A stretch of 64,000 nucleotides of DNA from JALHFZ01 sp963674625 (GCA_963674625.2 CAXXXO010000004.1:930001-994000), one strand, 5' to 3'. Shown: positions 42,121 through 51,636, counted from the first letter of the stretch. Program-made: numbers and translations. The notes: generated by a model not told the origin, from the sequence alone.

Positions 42121-43481
42121 TTCACCCCGAGATATTCTATGGCGTCGCTCATGAGATCGGAGGAAGCGAAGACCACAAGCTTGTCGTCATCGTGGATTTC
42201 CGTGGCACCCACGGGGACAAAAACCTCCCCCTTCCGGACAATGAGGGCGACCAGAATCCCCTTGGGAAGGCCGAGGCTCATGATGGTCCTCCCGGTGGAC
42301 GGACTTCCGGGAGGGATGGCGAGCTCGAGCATCTCGGCGTCGATCTTCTCGATGATTGAGAGGGCCCCCGTTCCTGAGGGGTACCGGGCATGGCGGAGAA
42401 TGACCGATGCCAGGGCATTGTTGGGGTTGACGATGGAGTCCACGGACATGTAGTTGTCGAGCTTCATGTAGATCTTCCGCCGGACCACGGCAATGGTCTT
42501 CTTCGCCCCCAGGGCCTTTCCCAGGACGGCGAAGAGAAGATTGGCCTCGTCGCTCTCCGTGGCGCAGACCAGTCCGTCCGCTTCCTCAATCCCCTCCTGG
42601 CGCAGGAAACTCTCGTCGGCCCCGTCGCCGCAGAGGACGAGGGTGCGCCGGAGTTCTCCGGCGATCCGTTCGCATTTTTCCCGGTTATGATCGATGAGCC
42701 GGATATCGAGATTTTTAAACTGGTGCTCAAGCTTCCAGGCCACCTGGAATCCGAGCTTCCCCGCGCCGATGATGATGACCCGGCGGAGGGGGCGGCTCTT
42801 CTTCATCTGGTAGATCTCCTCGAGCTTCCAGGCCTGCTCCCGGGAGGTGACGATATAGCACAGGTCCCCCGCCTCGATCTGCATGTCTCCATAGGGGATG
42901 CTCCCTGTTTTGCCCCGCTTGATGTAGACGATGATGGCAATAAAATTGGGGTAGAGGGTCCGGAGGTCCCGTAGGGCGACTCCCACGAGAGGAGAGTTGG
43001 GCGCCACCCGGAAGGCGTAGATCCCCGACCGGCCGTCGAGGAGCTCCGCCGTGTGGACCGCCGAACTGACGAAGAGCAGTTCGAGAATTTCCCTGGCGAC
43101 GGAACGCTCCGGGGAGTTCATCACGTCTATCCCCAGATCCTTGGCCCAGGTGGGGCTGTCGGTGAACTCGAGAGCCCGGGCCCGGGAGATGACCCGTTTG
43201 ACCCCGGCCCGCTTCGCGATCCAGCAGGCCAGGATGTTGACCTCGTCCCGGTCGGTGCAGGCCACGAGAATGTCCACGTCCGTACCGGGCACCACTCCGG
43301 CCTCCTCGAGGACCTGGGGACGGGCTCCGCTGCCCCGGACGGTGATGACGTCCAGTTCCGAATCGACCCGCAGTGCCCGGTCCTCGTCCTCCTCTACAAC
43401 GGTTATGTCGTGCCCCTCTTCAGAGAGGGTCTGCGCGACGCTGTATCCAACTTCTCCCCCGCCGACAACGACGATTTTCAT
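42117..43481 (-). CDS. trkA: Trk system potassium uptake regulatory subunit
   Basis: Peripheral NAD(H)-binding subunit that gates TrkH. The 454-residue protein has two RCK modules: the first with VVVGGGEVGYSVAQTLSEEGHDITVVEED at the N-terminus and a TrkA-C domain near YAFRVAPNSPLVG, the second with IIIGAGKLGFQVAWKL at about residue 235 and a TrkA-C domain at the end. Gly-rich nucleotide loops are intact in both. This is the usual four-domain TrkA. It starts at an ATG on the minus strand and overlaps trkH. Confidence 0.95.
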   Translation of the reverse strand: MKIVVVGGGEVGYSVAQTLSEEGHDITVVEEDEDRALRVDSELDVITVRGSGARPQVLEEAGVVPGTDVDILVACTDRDEVNILACWIAKRAGVKRVISRARALEFTDSPTWAKDLGIDVMNSPERSVAREILELLFVSSAVHTAELLDGRSGIYAFRVAPNSPLVGVALRDLRTLYPNFIAIIVYIKRGKTGSIPYGDMQIEAGDLCYIVTSREQAWKLEEIYQMKKSRPLRRVIIIGAGKLGFQVAWKLEHQFKNLDIRLIDHNREKCERIAGELRRTLVLCGDGADESFLRQEGIEEADGLVCATESDEANLLFAVLGKALGAKKTIAVVRRKIYMKLDNYMSVDSIVNPNNALASVILRHARYPSGTGALSIIEKIDAEMLELAIPPGSPSTGRTIMSLGLPKGILVALIVRKGEVFVPVGATEIHDDDKLVVFASSDLMSDAIEYLGVK

Positions 43482-43567
43482 GTTCTCTTCAATTCCTCCA
43501 ACGGAATCCGGAGATCCCCGTTTTTTCCCGCAATATCATATTATACAGCAGGGAAAAAGTTCCGTTG

Positions 43568-44728
43568 TCAGGAATCGAGAAGGGATTTCAGGGCTTTCGC
43601 TGTGAGGGAAATTTCCTCCCCCGTGGTGAAATATCCGGGGCTCAGCCGGAGGGAGCCCCCGGGATAGGTGCCGAGAGTTCGATGGGCCCGGGGAGCGCAG
43701 TGCAGTCCCGGGCGACCTTCGATCCCCCATTCCTCGGACAGCCGGGCGGCGAGGGTTCCGTTGTCCCGCCCGGGGAAGTTGGCGGCGAAGACGGGAAGCC
43801 TTCCCTTCATGGTCTTTCTGCCCGAGATCGAGATCTCGGGCAGGGAAAGCAGCCCTTCGAGAAGGAGCTTTCCCGCCTCCTCCTCCCGCCGCCGGATTGC
43901 TTCGAGGCCCGTGGCTTCAATCCACTCGAGGGCGGCGAGAAGCCCCGCGATACCCGGCAGGTTGGGAGTTCCTGCCTCGTACTTGTCGGGCATTTCGCCG
44001 GGCTGGCGCTCGAGGTGGGAGAAGCTTCCCGTCCCGCCGTCGAGGAGGCATTCCGTGGCCGAGGCGAATTCGGGGTTCCAGAGTATTCCCCCGATCCCCT
44101 GGGGCCCGAAGAGCCCCTTGTGGCCCGTGAAGCAGAGGGCGGCGAGCCCCATTTCCCGGGCGCTGAGGGGGACGACCCCCGCAGTCTGGGCGCAGTCGGC
44201 CACGAGGGGCACTCCGGAAGCGCGGCAGATCTCGGCAAGGGCCGGAAGGTCCTGGAGAGTGCCGCAGACGTTGCTGCAGTGATTGAACACCGCGAGGGAG
44301 GGGGATTTCTCTTTCAGAGCCGCAGCGAGGATTTCGGGAGGGAGAAAGCCTTCGGAGTCGCACTCGAGGATCTCAACTTTGATCCCCCCCGCCTCCAGCC
44401 TGCGAAGAGGGCGGAGTACGCCGTTGTGCTCCATGGAGGAGGTGAGAACGGTCATACCCGGTTTCAGGAATCCCTTCAGGACAACGTTCAGGGATTCGGT
44501 GACGTTCGCGGTGAAGGTGACGAACCGGGGGTCGTCGTCCCATCCTCCCAACAGGGAGGCCAGCCTTTCCCTGCAGGACAGGACCATATCGAGGGTGCCG
44601 AGGTCCCTCCGGGAAGCGCTGCCCCGGGCGAGGTTCGCCCCTCCCCCCGCGAGAAAGCCTGCCATGGCTGCCGCCACCTGGGGTGGCTTCGGCCACGTTG
44701 TAGCGGCATTGTTCATGTAAATCGACAT
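43568..44728 (-). CDS. Class V aminotransferase / cysteine desulfurase-like protein
   Basis: A 386-residue PLP enzyme of the cysteine desulfurase family. MNNAATTWPKP at the N-terminus, HxGxxRP-like SSMEHNGVLRP, FNHCSNVCG and VADCAQTAG precede the Schiff-base Lys204 in TGHKGLFGPQG. Cys344 in GLHCAPRAH sits at the position of the desulfurase active-site cysteine. It may mobilise sulfur or selenium rather than make general Fe-S clusters. It diverges from a radical SAM gene across a 108-bp gap with a -10 box for each, suggesting joint control. AAAGGGG precedes the ATG. Substrate: cysteine or selenocysteine by inference. Confidence 0.85.
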   Translation of the reverse strand: MSIYMNNAATTWPKPPQVAAAMAGFLAGGGANLARGSASRRDLGTLDMVLSCRERLASLLGGWDDDPRFVTFTANVTESLNVVLKGFLKPGMTVLTSSMEHNGVLRPLRRLEAGGIKVEILECDSEGFLPPEILAAALKEKSPSLAVFNHCSNVCGTLQDLPALAEICRASGVPLVADCAQTAGVVPLSAREMGLAALCFTGHKGLFGPQGIGGILWNPEFASATECLLDGGTGSFSHLERQPGEMPDKYEAGTPNLPGIAGLLAALEWIEATGLEAIRRREEEAGKLLLEGLLSLPEISISGRKTMKGRLPVFAANFPGRDNGTLAARLSEEWGIEGRPGLHCAPRAHRTLGTYPGGSLRLSPGYFTTGEEISLTAKALKSLLDS

Positions 44729-44752
44729 GATATGCCCCTTTCAGTTATAGTT

Positions 44753-44778
44753 ATTATAAAATAGTGTACTCCTATAAT
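44753..44778. promoter_or_regulatory. Divergent -10 boxes between aminotransferase and radical SAM genes
   Basis: TATAAT on the minus strand (44753-44758) serves the aminotransferase and TATAAT on the plus strand (44773-44778) serves the radical SAM gene. The -35 regions are weak and must overlap, so the two genes compete for or share control. Confidence 0.4.
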
Positions 44779-44836
44779 CGGATAAAAAACACTGCCTTAA
44801 ATTCCCTGTCTCATTCGGGATTCCGGAGGATGAATA

Positions 44837-46258
44837 ATGAACGAGGAGAAAAAGAAGAGATTCCTTCTTTCTGTACCGGAGGCTCCTGAGCTTGAAAATG
44901 ATCTCGAGCCCGAAGTTCTTTTCCCGTCTGAGGAGTTCCGCGACGGAAAAAAGTCTTCATCCGGCACGGTCCTTGGGCATGCCTGGAGCGTCTGCCCCGT
45001 CTGCCTGAGAAGAGTCGGCGCGGTGAAGGTGCGCCGGGAAGGGGGCGTCTACCTCGAAAAGGAATGCCCCGATCACGGGTTCTTCTCTGCGGTCGTCTGG
45101 CGGGATCGGGTTGATCTCGATAAATGGACCGGTGGGCTGAAACCTCCGGAGGACGAGGGAAATCCGGACTGCCCCCATGCCTGCGGCCTGTGCGCCAGCC
45201 ATCTGCGGAGGACCTGCTGCGTGGTCCTGGAGGTGACGGAGCGGTGCAATCTCCGGTGCCCCTTCTGCTTCGCCGACGGAGGAGCCCAGACGGAGGATCC
45301 GTCCCTGGAGGAGATAACCCGCTCGCTGAAAAAAATAATCCGCCCCGGCGAATCCCTCGTGCAGCTCAGCGGGGGAGAGCCCACCCTGCGGGATGACCTC
45401 CCCCGGATCGTCCGGGCGGCGAAGGACCTCGGATGCCGGTACGTGCAGCTCAACACAAACGGCCTCCGGCTGGCCTCGGACGAACCCTACGTTGCCGCCC
45501 TCGCCCGGGCGGGGCTCTCCTTCGTCTTTCTGCAGTTCGACGGGACGGACGACGAGGTCTACCGAACGCTCCGGGGACGCCCCTTCTTCGACATCAAAAA
45601 ACAGGCCATCGACCGGTGCGCGGAATACGGCATGGGCGTCACCCTCGTCCCCACCCTCGTGCCGAAGGTGAACATCCGCTCCATCGGCGATATCCTGCGC
45701 TTCGCGCTGGCCCGTTCTCCGTCGGTGCGGGGGGTTCATTTCCAGCCCGTGAGCTACATCGGCCGGATCCCTTCCCTTCCCGCCGATGAGGACCGGCTCA
45801 CCCTGGACGAGCTGATGGAGGAGATCGGTCGTCAGGCGGGGGACCTCTTTCCGGTGGAGGAGCTGGCCCCCTCCCGGTGCAACCACCCCCTCTGCGGCTT
45901 CTCCGGGGACTTCATCGTCCGGACGGACGGAACGCTTCATTCCCTCGGCAGAAAAGTGGGAGGGGAGAGGGGCGGAGAATGCGCCTGCACCGACAGCGCC
46001 GCCCGAAAGAGGCGGTTTCTCGGCCTTCGGTGGGAGCGGAGCGGTGAGCCCTGCGGCTGCGGGGAGGATCTGACGGATATGGAGGTCTTCCTCGAACGGT
46101 TCCGCTCCTCGAGCTTCACCGTGAGCGCCATGCCCTTTCAGGACGGGGGAACCCTCGACCTCGAACGGCTGCGGTACTGCAGCCTCCACGTCTTCCGGGG
46201 AGGGAAGCTCATCCCCTTCTGCGCCTGCTATCTCACACCCCTGTACCCCTCCGGATAG
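44837..46258 (+). CDS. Radical SAM protein with extra cysteine clusters (TrsS-like)
   Basis: A 473-residue enzyme. The radical SAM motif is Cys137-x3-Cys141-x2-Cys144 (CNLRCPFC) with SAM-binding LSGGEPTLRDDL. The N-terminus carries CPVC (53, 56), Cys77 in KECPDHG, and CPHACGLC (112, 116, 119), and the C-terminus has further cysteines (CGCG, FCACYL), so auxiliary clusters or metal sites are likely. The layout resembles the radical SAM (seleno)protein family called TrsS, some members of which contain selenocysteine; here I see only Cys and an ordinary TAG stop. Diverges from a cysteine-desulfurase-like gene. Product unknown. Confidence 0.83.
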   Translation: MNEEKKKRFLLSVPEAPELENDLEPEVLFPSEEFRDGKKSSSGTVLGHAWSVCPVCLRRVGAVKVRREGGVYLEKECPDHGFFSAVVWRDRVDLDKWTGGLKPPEDEGNPDCPHACGLCASHLRRTCCVVLEVTERCNLRCPFCFADGGAQTEDPSLEEITRSLKKIIRPGESLVQLSGGEPTLRDDLPRIVRAAKDLGCRYVQLNTNGLRLASDEPYVAALARAGLSFVFLQFDGTDDEVYRTLRGRPFFDIKKQAIDRCAEYGMGVTLVPTLVPKVNIRSIGDILRFALARSPSVRGVHFQPVSYIGRIPSLPADEDRLTLDELMEEIGRQAGDLFPVEELAPSRCNHPLCGFSGDFIVRTDGTLHSLGRKVGGERGGECACTDSAARKRRFLGLRWERSGEPCGCGEDLTDMEVFLERFRSSSFTVSAMPFQDGGTLDLERLRYCSLHVFRGGKLIPFCACYLTPLYPSG

Positions 46259-46264
46259 CCCTTT

Positions 46265-47464
46265 TCAGGACTGACCGGCAGAGATATCCCGGCCCCAGAG
46301 AATAAACCAGATCGTCCCGGCGGCGCCGAAGGCCGATGCGGTGAAGAAGTTCACCGCCGGTCCGGCCATCCACAGGAAGGCCCCGCCGAAGGCCGCAAGG
46401 GAGACCACCAGATCCCTCATGAGGTAGTACAGGCCGAACATGCCCGCCGACTGTCCCGGAGGGGAGAGATCGAGGATGAGGGATTTCCGGGTGGGCTCGC
46501 CGAACTCCTTCAGCCCCCGGACGGCGAAGGCAACGAGCAGGACCTCAAAGGAGCGGGAGAAGTAGAGCACAAGGGGAAAAAGGGTGAAAAAGCCGAAGGT
46601 GATGGCCACGAAGACCTTCTTTCCCCCCCGGTCTGCAAGGCGGGCGACGGGGATGTAGATCAGGAGGGCCACGGCCATCTCCACTGCGGTGAGAATGCCG
46701 AACTGAAAGGCCGATACGGGCTGCGGGATGACCTTCATGGCCCAGACCACCACGAAGGCATAGGGAATCTGTTCGCAGAAGCGGATCAGGATATCCGAGA
46801 CGAGGAGGTTTTTCAAATCCGGGCTCATGAGCCGATAGATCTGCAGGGGATTTCCCTCCGGTCTCTCAACGAATTCATCGTCCTCCTCCGAGATGAGGCG
46901 CTGCTGCAGCAGAAGGGCCAGCAGGGCCATCAGGAAGGCTCCGGCGAAGGCCAGACGGACCCCGGTCGTCTCGCCGAAGAAACCTATCATGAGTCCGCCG
47001 AAAAGGGGGCCCAGGGCCATGGGAATGCGCCGGACGAGGGAATGGACGGTGACCCCCATGGTTCTTTTGTTTTTGGGCAGCACCCGGGCGATGAGCTTCA
47101 TGGATGCGGGAAGGGAGATGGCCGTCCAGGAGAGAAAAAGAAAGGACGCTCCGAGAACGGCCCCGGTGCGGGGAACGAAGATCACCACGGCAAACCCGGC
47201 CATGGCCAGCAGATTGAAGAAGAGCAGGGCCTTTTTGATTCCGAACCGGTCGGCGATGTACCCGCCGGGGAAGGAGTAGAGGGCCGAGAGAAGATTGTCG
47301 AGGCCGTTGAGCAGGCCGATGGAGAGAGCTCCTCCTCCCAGGGCGAGAAGATAGATGGGAAGAAAGCGCTCGGCCATCCGCTCGCCGAGGCCCACGAGGA
47401 CCACCATGAAGAGCATCCCGGCTATGCTTTTTTTCAGCGCGAAAAATTCGGCGAACCTGCTCAT
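46265..47464 (-). CDS. Major facilitator superfamily transporter
   Basis: A 399-residue membrane protein with twelve predicted helices. The MFS loop 2-3 motif is visible as GGYIADRFGIKKALLF, and the loop between helices 8 and 9 as VARLADRGGKKVFVA. It ends seven bases from the convergent radical SAM stop, with no terminator between. It starts 14 bp after the DHH-phosphoesterase gene, so both belong to one transcript. An efflux role is usual for this type but the substrate is unknown. Confidence 0.88.
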   Translation of the reverse strand: MSRFAEFFALKKSIAGMLFMVVLVGLGERMAERFLPIYLLALGGGALSIGLLNGLDNLLSALYSFPGGYIADRFGIKKALLFFNLLAMAGFAVVIFVPRTGAVLGASFLFLSWTAISLPASMKLIARVLPKNKRTMGVTVHSLVRRIPMALGPLFGGLMIGFFGETTGVRLAFAGAFLMALLALLLQQRLISEEDDEFVERPEGNPLQIYRLMSPDLKNLLVSDILIRFCEQIPYAFVVVWAMKVIPQPVSAFQFGILTAVEMAVALLIYIPVARLADRGGKKVFVAITFGFFTLFPLVLYFSRSFEVLLVAFAVRGLKEFGEPTRKSLILDLSPPGQSAGMFGLYYLMRDLVVSLAAFGGAFLWMAGPAVNFFTASAFGAAGTIWFILWGRDISAGQS

Positions 47465-47478
47465 TTGTCTTCTTGTCC

Positions 47479-48471
47479 TTACTTTCCGTTCCCCCTGGAG
47501 GCGAAGAGATCTCCCAGGGTAACTCCCGTGGGACGTTCCGAATCCCGGATGGTCCGCAGGGCCGCCTCGAGGGTGGAGCGGATCTGGGCCGGTGTGTAGG
47601 AGGGGGGGAAGTAGAGGGCTGCGGAGTCGTCGTGTCCTCCTCCCCGGATTTTCTTTCCGTCACGGAGCATGCCCACCACCTTGCCGGCCATTTCCTTACG
47701 GCTTCGGAGGGAGACTGCCCATTCCCCCGAATACCGCTTGGCCGCCACGGCCACGAGGAGGGGAGGATCCGCAAGCCTGTCGAGGATCAGGCCGCCGAAG
47801 TCCGAGACGTCGCCGAACTCGAGAATTCCCGGTTCCACGAAGGCGATGTCGGACGTCCGGGGCCCGATTTTTTCCAGGGCGAGGGCGAAGCGCTTCTCCT
47901 GCTTCTCCACGAACTCTTCGGCGGCCGACCGCTCGAGGAGGGACAGGGAGGGGTCAGGGTCGACGGCAAAGCGGGTGAAGACCGTCCAGGAGCCGCAGAG
48001 CGTGATGAGGGCATTCCAGAGGCGGCTGTCGGGGTTTTCGTTAAGCCAGAGGTCCCGGTCGTTGGCGATGTCCACGAGGGGTTTCAGCCTCTCTATCCCC
48101 GGGACTCCCTCCCTGACGAGCCATTCGTAGTAGACCTTCGCGGCGCAGCAGGAGGTGTCCACCACGGCCCAGGGGCGGTTTCCGTACTTCTGGGCAGTGG
48201 TCTCGTGGTGGTCGAAGGCGAAAGGAGGATTTCCGGCCCCATGAAAACGGTCGAGGGCGTCAACGGTCCGTCCGTCCTGGCAGAAGAGGTCCATCACGAT
48301 AAACTCCTGTCCGGCGTCGAGGCTTTCGAGGATGAGGCTGTCCACGGATCCGTAGCCGGCGAGGGAGACTTTCAGAAGCCGCTGGCCCTGCCAGCGGTGC
48401 CAGGCAACCGCAGCAGCGGCGATTCCGTCGAGATCGGTGTGGCTTATGACGTGGAGAAGGGGCAAGTTCAT
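47479..48471 (-). CDS. DHH-family phosphoesterase
   Basis: A 330-residue metal-dependent phosphoesterase. Motif I is SHTDLDGIAAA, motif II lies in IVMDLF, motif III is AFDHHET (the DHH triad), and the C-terminal DHHA1-like domain has RGGGHDDSAAL. Relatives act as nanoRNases, cyclic di-nucleotide phosphodiesterases or exopolyphosphatases; this one is short and stand-alone, with no GGDEF or membrane part, so the substrate is open. It starts with an ATG just outside the origin region and reads away from dnaA. Confidence 0.86.
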   Translation of the reverse strand: MNLPLLHVISHTDLDGIAAAAVAWHRWQGQRLLKVSLAGYGSVDSLILESLDAGQEFIVMDLFCQDGRTVDALDRFHGAGNPPFAFDHHETTAQKYGNRPWAVVDTSCCAAKVYYEWLVREGVPGIERLKPLVDIANDRDLWLNENPDSRLWNALITLCGSWTVFTRFAVDPDPSLSLLERSAAEEFVEKQEKRFALALEKIGPRTSDIAFVEPGILEFGDVSDFGGLILDRLADPPLLVAVAAKRYSGEWAVSLRSRKEMAGKVVGMLRDGKKIRGGGHDDSAALYFPPSYTPAQIRSTLEAALRTIRDSERPTGVTLGDLFASRGNGK

Positions 48472-48577
48472 CGGATTCTCTCCTTAAAAGGGCGTTTTCT
48501 TGTCTCTTATTTTCTCTTAAGACTGTTCTCTTGTCTATTCACTTGTCCTTTCCTTTGAGAGGATTATCAGGATATAG

Positions 48578-48892
48578 TTATGCACACCGGTGGAAAACAT
48601 GTGGATAATATGGCGAACCGGTTCCCCGTGGGAAAAAGAAAATTGAAGGCAGAAGGAAAATCTTGCGACAATTTCTCTTCTCCTCTTCTCATCAGTAATT
48701 CTACCTATCCACAAAAAATTTTCCCGATTGTGTATATGTGGATAACTTTTGTGGACAACTTGCCCGTTTTTCCCTCTTCATCTCCGGGAAAAGGCCTTTT
48801 TCCGCGGTCGGGAGGCCGGTCGAGTTATCCACAAGGGCTTCCATGTGATAATATGGAGCCATTCTCGGCATGAGGTGAAGACCTGTGGACAA
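48578..48892. other. oriC: Replication origin, left DnaA-box cluster (upstream of dnaA)
   Basis: DnaA boxes match TTATNCACA or its complement at 48578-48586 (TTATGCACA), 48600-48608 and 48737-48745 (TGTGGATAA) and 48825-48833 (TTATCCACA). Near-matches lie at 48705-48713, 48750-48758 and 48884-48892, the last over the dnaA start codon. The stretch between the DHH gene and dnaA holds no gene and is AT-rich in its middle. With the second cluster after dnaA this forms a bipartite origin. Confidence 0.85.
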
Positions 48893-50210
48893 TGAAGTAA
48901 ACCGCCTGTGGGAGGACCTTCTGGTGGAAGCCGCCTCGGCGCTCCCTTCCGGATCAGCTGATCTCTGGCTGAAAACCTGCATTCCCACCGCTCTTTCAGA
49001 GGGGACCCTCGTCCTCGACGTTCCGAACGTCTTCGTGAAGGAGCAGATTTCCTCCCGTTTTCTGAAGGACCTGACGAAAATTTTCAAAGAAAAGTTCGCC
49101 GGAGAGACCATAGAACTCCGGCTGGGGGCGGAGACGAAAAAAGACGAGCAGAAGCGAGCTGAACGGGCTGTCTCGTCGACCCATTCAGAGTCCCGGGACG
49201 GCCTCAACCCCAGCTATGTCTTCGGCTCCTTCGTGGTGGGCAAGTCAAACCGCCTCGGCCACGCAGCCAGCCTTGCGGTGGCGGAGACTCCCGGGGAAGC
49301 CTACAACCCCCTTTTCATCTGGGGAGGGGTCGGCCTCGGAAAGACCCATCTCATGCACGCCATAGGCCATTACGCCCTCGACCGGAACCCCAACCTCAAG
49401 GTCACCTACGTGAGCTCCGAGAAATTCATCAACGAATTCATCCAGTCCATCAAGAACAACAAGACCCAGGAGTTCAAGTCGAAATATCGAAGTGTCGACG
49501 TGCTGCTCATCGACGATATCCAGTTTCTCGGAAACAAGGGAAGCAGCCAGGAGGAGTTTTTCCACACCTTCAACCAGCTCCACGTGTCGAACAAACAGAT
49601 CGTCATCTGCTCCGACCGGCCTCCGAAGGATATTCAGAGCATCGAAGACCGCCTCGTCAGCCGTTTTGAATGGGGGCTCGTCACCGACATCCAGTCCCCC
49701 GACCTGGAGACCCGCATCGCTATTTTACAGAAAAAAGCCCAGCTCCGCCGCTTCGACATCTCCGACGGAGTCATAAATTTCCTTGCCCTGAACATCCCCA
49801 GCAACATCCGTGAACTTGAGGGGGCCCTCAACCGGGTCGTCGCCTGCGCAGAGCTGTCGAGCGAGCCCATCACCGAGGAAAACACCGCCGAGTGGCTGAA
49901 GGACATCATCCGCAAGGACATCCGCGGCCCCGTGAGCATCGACGCCATACAGCACTCCGTGGCGGAATTCTTCAATATGCCCGTGGAGGAGCTTTTAAGC
50001 ACGAAGCGGACCTCCGACATCGCCCTTGCCCGCCAGATAGCCATGTACCTGGCACGGAAGCTCACCGAGACAAGCCTGCAGCAGGTAGGGTTCTCCTTCC
50101 GAAAGAAGGACCACACTACCGTGCTCCATGCTCACAGGAAGATTTCCCAGATGATAAAAGAGCAGCCGAGGATCAAGCAGATTGTGGATACTATTGAGGC
50201 CAAGCTGTGA
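48885..50210 (+). CDS. dnaA: Chromosomal replication initiator protein DnaA
   Basis: Binds DnaA boxes and opens the origin. The 441-residue protein has domain I at the N-terminus, then the AAA+ core with Walker A GGVGLGKT at 147-154 and Walker B LLIDDIQF (Asp210, Asp211), a sensor II region at SNIREL, and the C-terminal helix-turn-helix with KDHTTVLHAHRKI, the DnaA-box-binding signature. It starts at GTG (48885), overlapping a DnaA-box-like sequence, so its own transcription and translation start are embedded in the origin. Typical length. Confidence 0.98.
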   Translation: MDNEVNRLWEDLLVEAASALPSGSADLWLKTCIPTALSEGTLVLDVPNVFVKEQISSRFLKDLTKIFKEKFAGETIELRLGAETKKDEQKRAERAVSSTHSESRDGLNPSYVFGSFVVGKSNRLGHAASLAVAETPGEAYNPLFIWGGVGLGKTHLMHAIGHYALDRNPNLKVTYVSSEKFINEFIQSIKNNKTQEFKSKYRSVDVLLIDDIQFLGNKGSSQEEFFHTFNQLHVSNKQIVICSDRPPKDIQSIEDRLVSRFEWGLVTDIQSPDLETRIAILQKKAQLRRFDISDGVINFLALNIPSNIRELEGALNRVVACAELSSEPITEENTAEWLKDIIRKDIRGPVSIDAIQHSVAEFFNMPVEELLSTKRTSDIALARQIAMYLARKLTETSLQQVGFSFRKKDHTTVLHAHRKISQMIKEQPRIKQIVDTIEAKL

Positions 50211-50224
50211 AATATAATCTTTTT

Positions 50225-50357
50225 TGTGGATAAGGGGGGAAAGGAAAGAAATTTTCCGGAGCTCCTGTGGACAATGGGGATAACTTTGACGGGTCAGGGA
50301 ACTTTTTATCCACAGGGGGTTTGCCCGTCGTCCCGTGACGCCGCCGAGTTGTCCACA
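50225..50357. other. Replication origin, right DnaA-box cluster (between dnaA and dnaN)
   Basis: Perfect boxes lie at 50225-50233 (TGTGGATAA) and 50306-50314 (TTATCCACA), with one-mismatch boxes at 50266-50274 (TGTGGACAA) and 50349-50357 (TTGTCCACA). The gap between dnaA and dnaN is 226 bp and otherwise empty. Confidence 0.82.
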
Positions 50358-50436
50358 ACATCCACACCCCTTATTACCATTACTGTTACCTAAATACAAA
50401 AAACAATAACAGATACCGCACGGGGAGGGAAACTAC

Positions 50437-51627
50437 GTGAGACTTCAGATCAACAAAAGTGAATTCCTGAAAACCTGGCAGATTACCGAGCGAAGCACCA
50501 GTTCCAAGAGCACGATCAACGCCCTGACGGGAATTTTTATAAAAACCAGGGATTCAGAGGACGGAAACACGCTGCTCCTTGAAGCCACAGACCTCAAGAC
50601 ATCCATCAAAGCCATCTCCCGGGGAGTGCTGGTGGAGGAAGAGGGCGAAGCAGTCCTTCCTGTCCGGGTAGTGGGCGATCTCTTCAAGAAAGCCCCGGCA
50701 AACGTTTTCACCGTCTCTGTAGACGACGGAAAAGGAACAATCATCGCCGGAAGAAACCGGTACAAATTCACCACCTACCCTTCGAAGGAATTTCCGACCC
50801 TGCCCGTCTCGGAAAGCGCTCCCTTTTTCTGTTCTCTTCCCGCCTCCGAGCTGCTCCGAACCATCTCGGAAGGAACGGTTGCCAGCACCCAGGGAGAAGA
50901 ATTTCCCAAATATCTCGGAACAGCTTTTTTTCAGCTCAGGGAAAAAGAGCTTCGGATCATCGCCACGGACGGAAGACGGCTTTCCCTGTCGAAGTGCTAC
51001 CCTTCCGAAACAGGGGCCGAGACGGAATTTCTTCTTCCCATCCAGGGGATGAAGGAACTTCAGAGACTTTTAACGGCCCTGCCGGGAGAAACCTCGATAC
51101 GGATCGTGAACGACAATACCCTTGTCTTTTTCCAGATGGGATCCATAGAATTTTCCGTGCGCAGGGTGGAAGCTACCTTCCCGAATTATGAGAAGATCAT
51201 GAGCAATCAGAAGACGACCATCCTCGAGATTGACCGCATTTCCCTGACCGAAGCCCTGGAAAGGGTGGACATCATCGTCCGGGACTACACCAGAATGGTG
51301 CTCTTCCGTCTTTCTCCCGAGGGAGACCTCGTGCTGCAGGGAAAAGCCCCCGAGACGGGGGCAGTGGAGGAGATCCTCGAGGGAAAAATCGAGGGGGAGC
51401 GCCTGACGGTGGGCTTCAACGTGGGATTTCTTCTCGAAGGGCTCAAGGCCCTCTACGGCGAAAGGGTCGTCCTCAGCTTCAACGGCACGGAGGGGCAGCT
51501 GTCCATGCTCCGTCCCGATGAGAAGGATTTTCTCTACATGCTCATGCCCATCAAGCTGAGCAAAGAAGATCTTTCTTTTGAAGAGCCCCAGGAACCGATC
51601 CCTCCTGAAGAGGAGGATACCTTCTAG
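50437..51627 (+). CDS. dnaN: DNA polymerase III beta subunit (sliding clamp)
   Basis: Ring-shaped clamp that holds the replicative polymerase on DNA; 396 residues with three similar domains, slightly longer than the 366 of E. coli. Family features include LLLEATDLKTSIKAI, LPVRVVGDLFKKAP, RIIATDGRRLSL and a C-terminal MLMPIKLSK in place of the usual MPMRL end, after which an acidic tail follows. It starts at GTG (50437) after CGGGGAGGG. Its order after dnaA and before recF is the classical origin arrangement. Confidence 0.97.
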   Translation: MRLQINKSEFLKTWQITERSTSSKSTINALTGIFIKTRDSEDGNTLLLEATDLKTSIKAISRGVLVEEEGEAVLPVRVVGDLFKKAPANVFTVSVDDGKGTIIAGRNRYKFTTYPSKEFPTLPVSESAPFFCSLPASELLRTISEGTVASTQGEEFPKYLGTAFFQLREKELRIIATDGRRLSLSKCYPSETGAETEFLLPIQGMKELQRLLTALPGETSIRIVNDNTLVFFQMGSIEFSVRRVEATFPNYEKIMSNQKTTILEIDRISLTEALERVDIIVRDYTRMVLFRLSPEGDLVLQGKAPETGAVEEILEGKIEGERLTVGFNVGFLLEGLKALYGERVVLSFNGTEGQLSMLRPDEKDFLYMLMPIKLSKEDLSFEEPQEPIPPEEEDTF

Positions 51628-51636
51628 AGCCTCTCC

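Noticed and set aside
40339..42453. 704-codon open frame on the plus strand
   Set aside because: Antisense to the cupin gene, trkH and part of trkA; its composition is extremely rich in Asp, Glu, Gly and His, as expected from the reverse of a membrane-protein gene.
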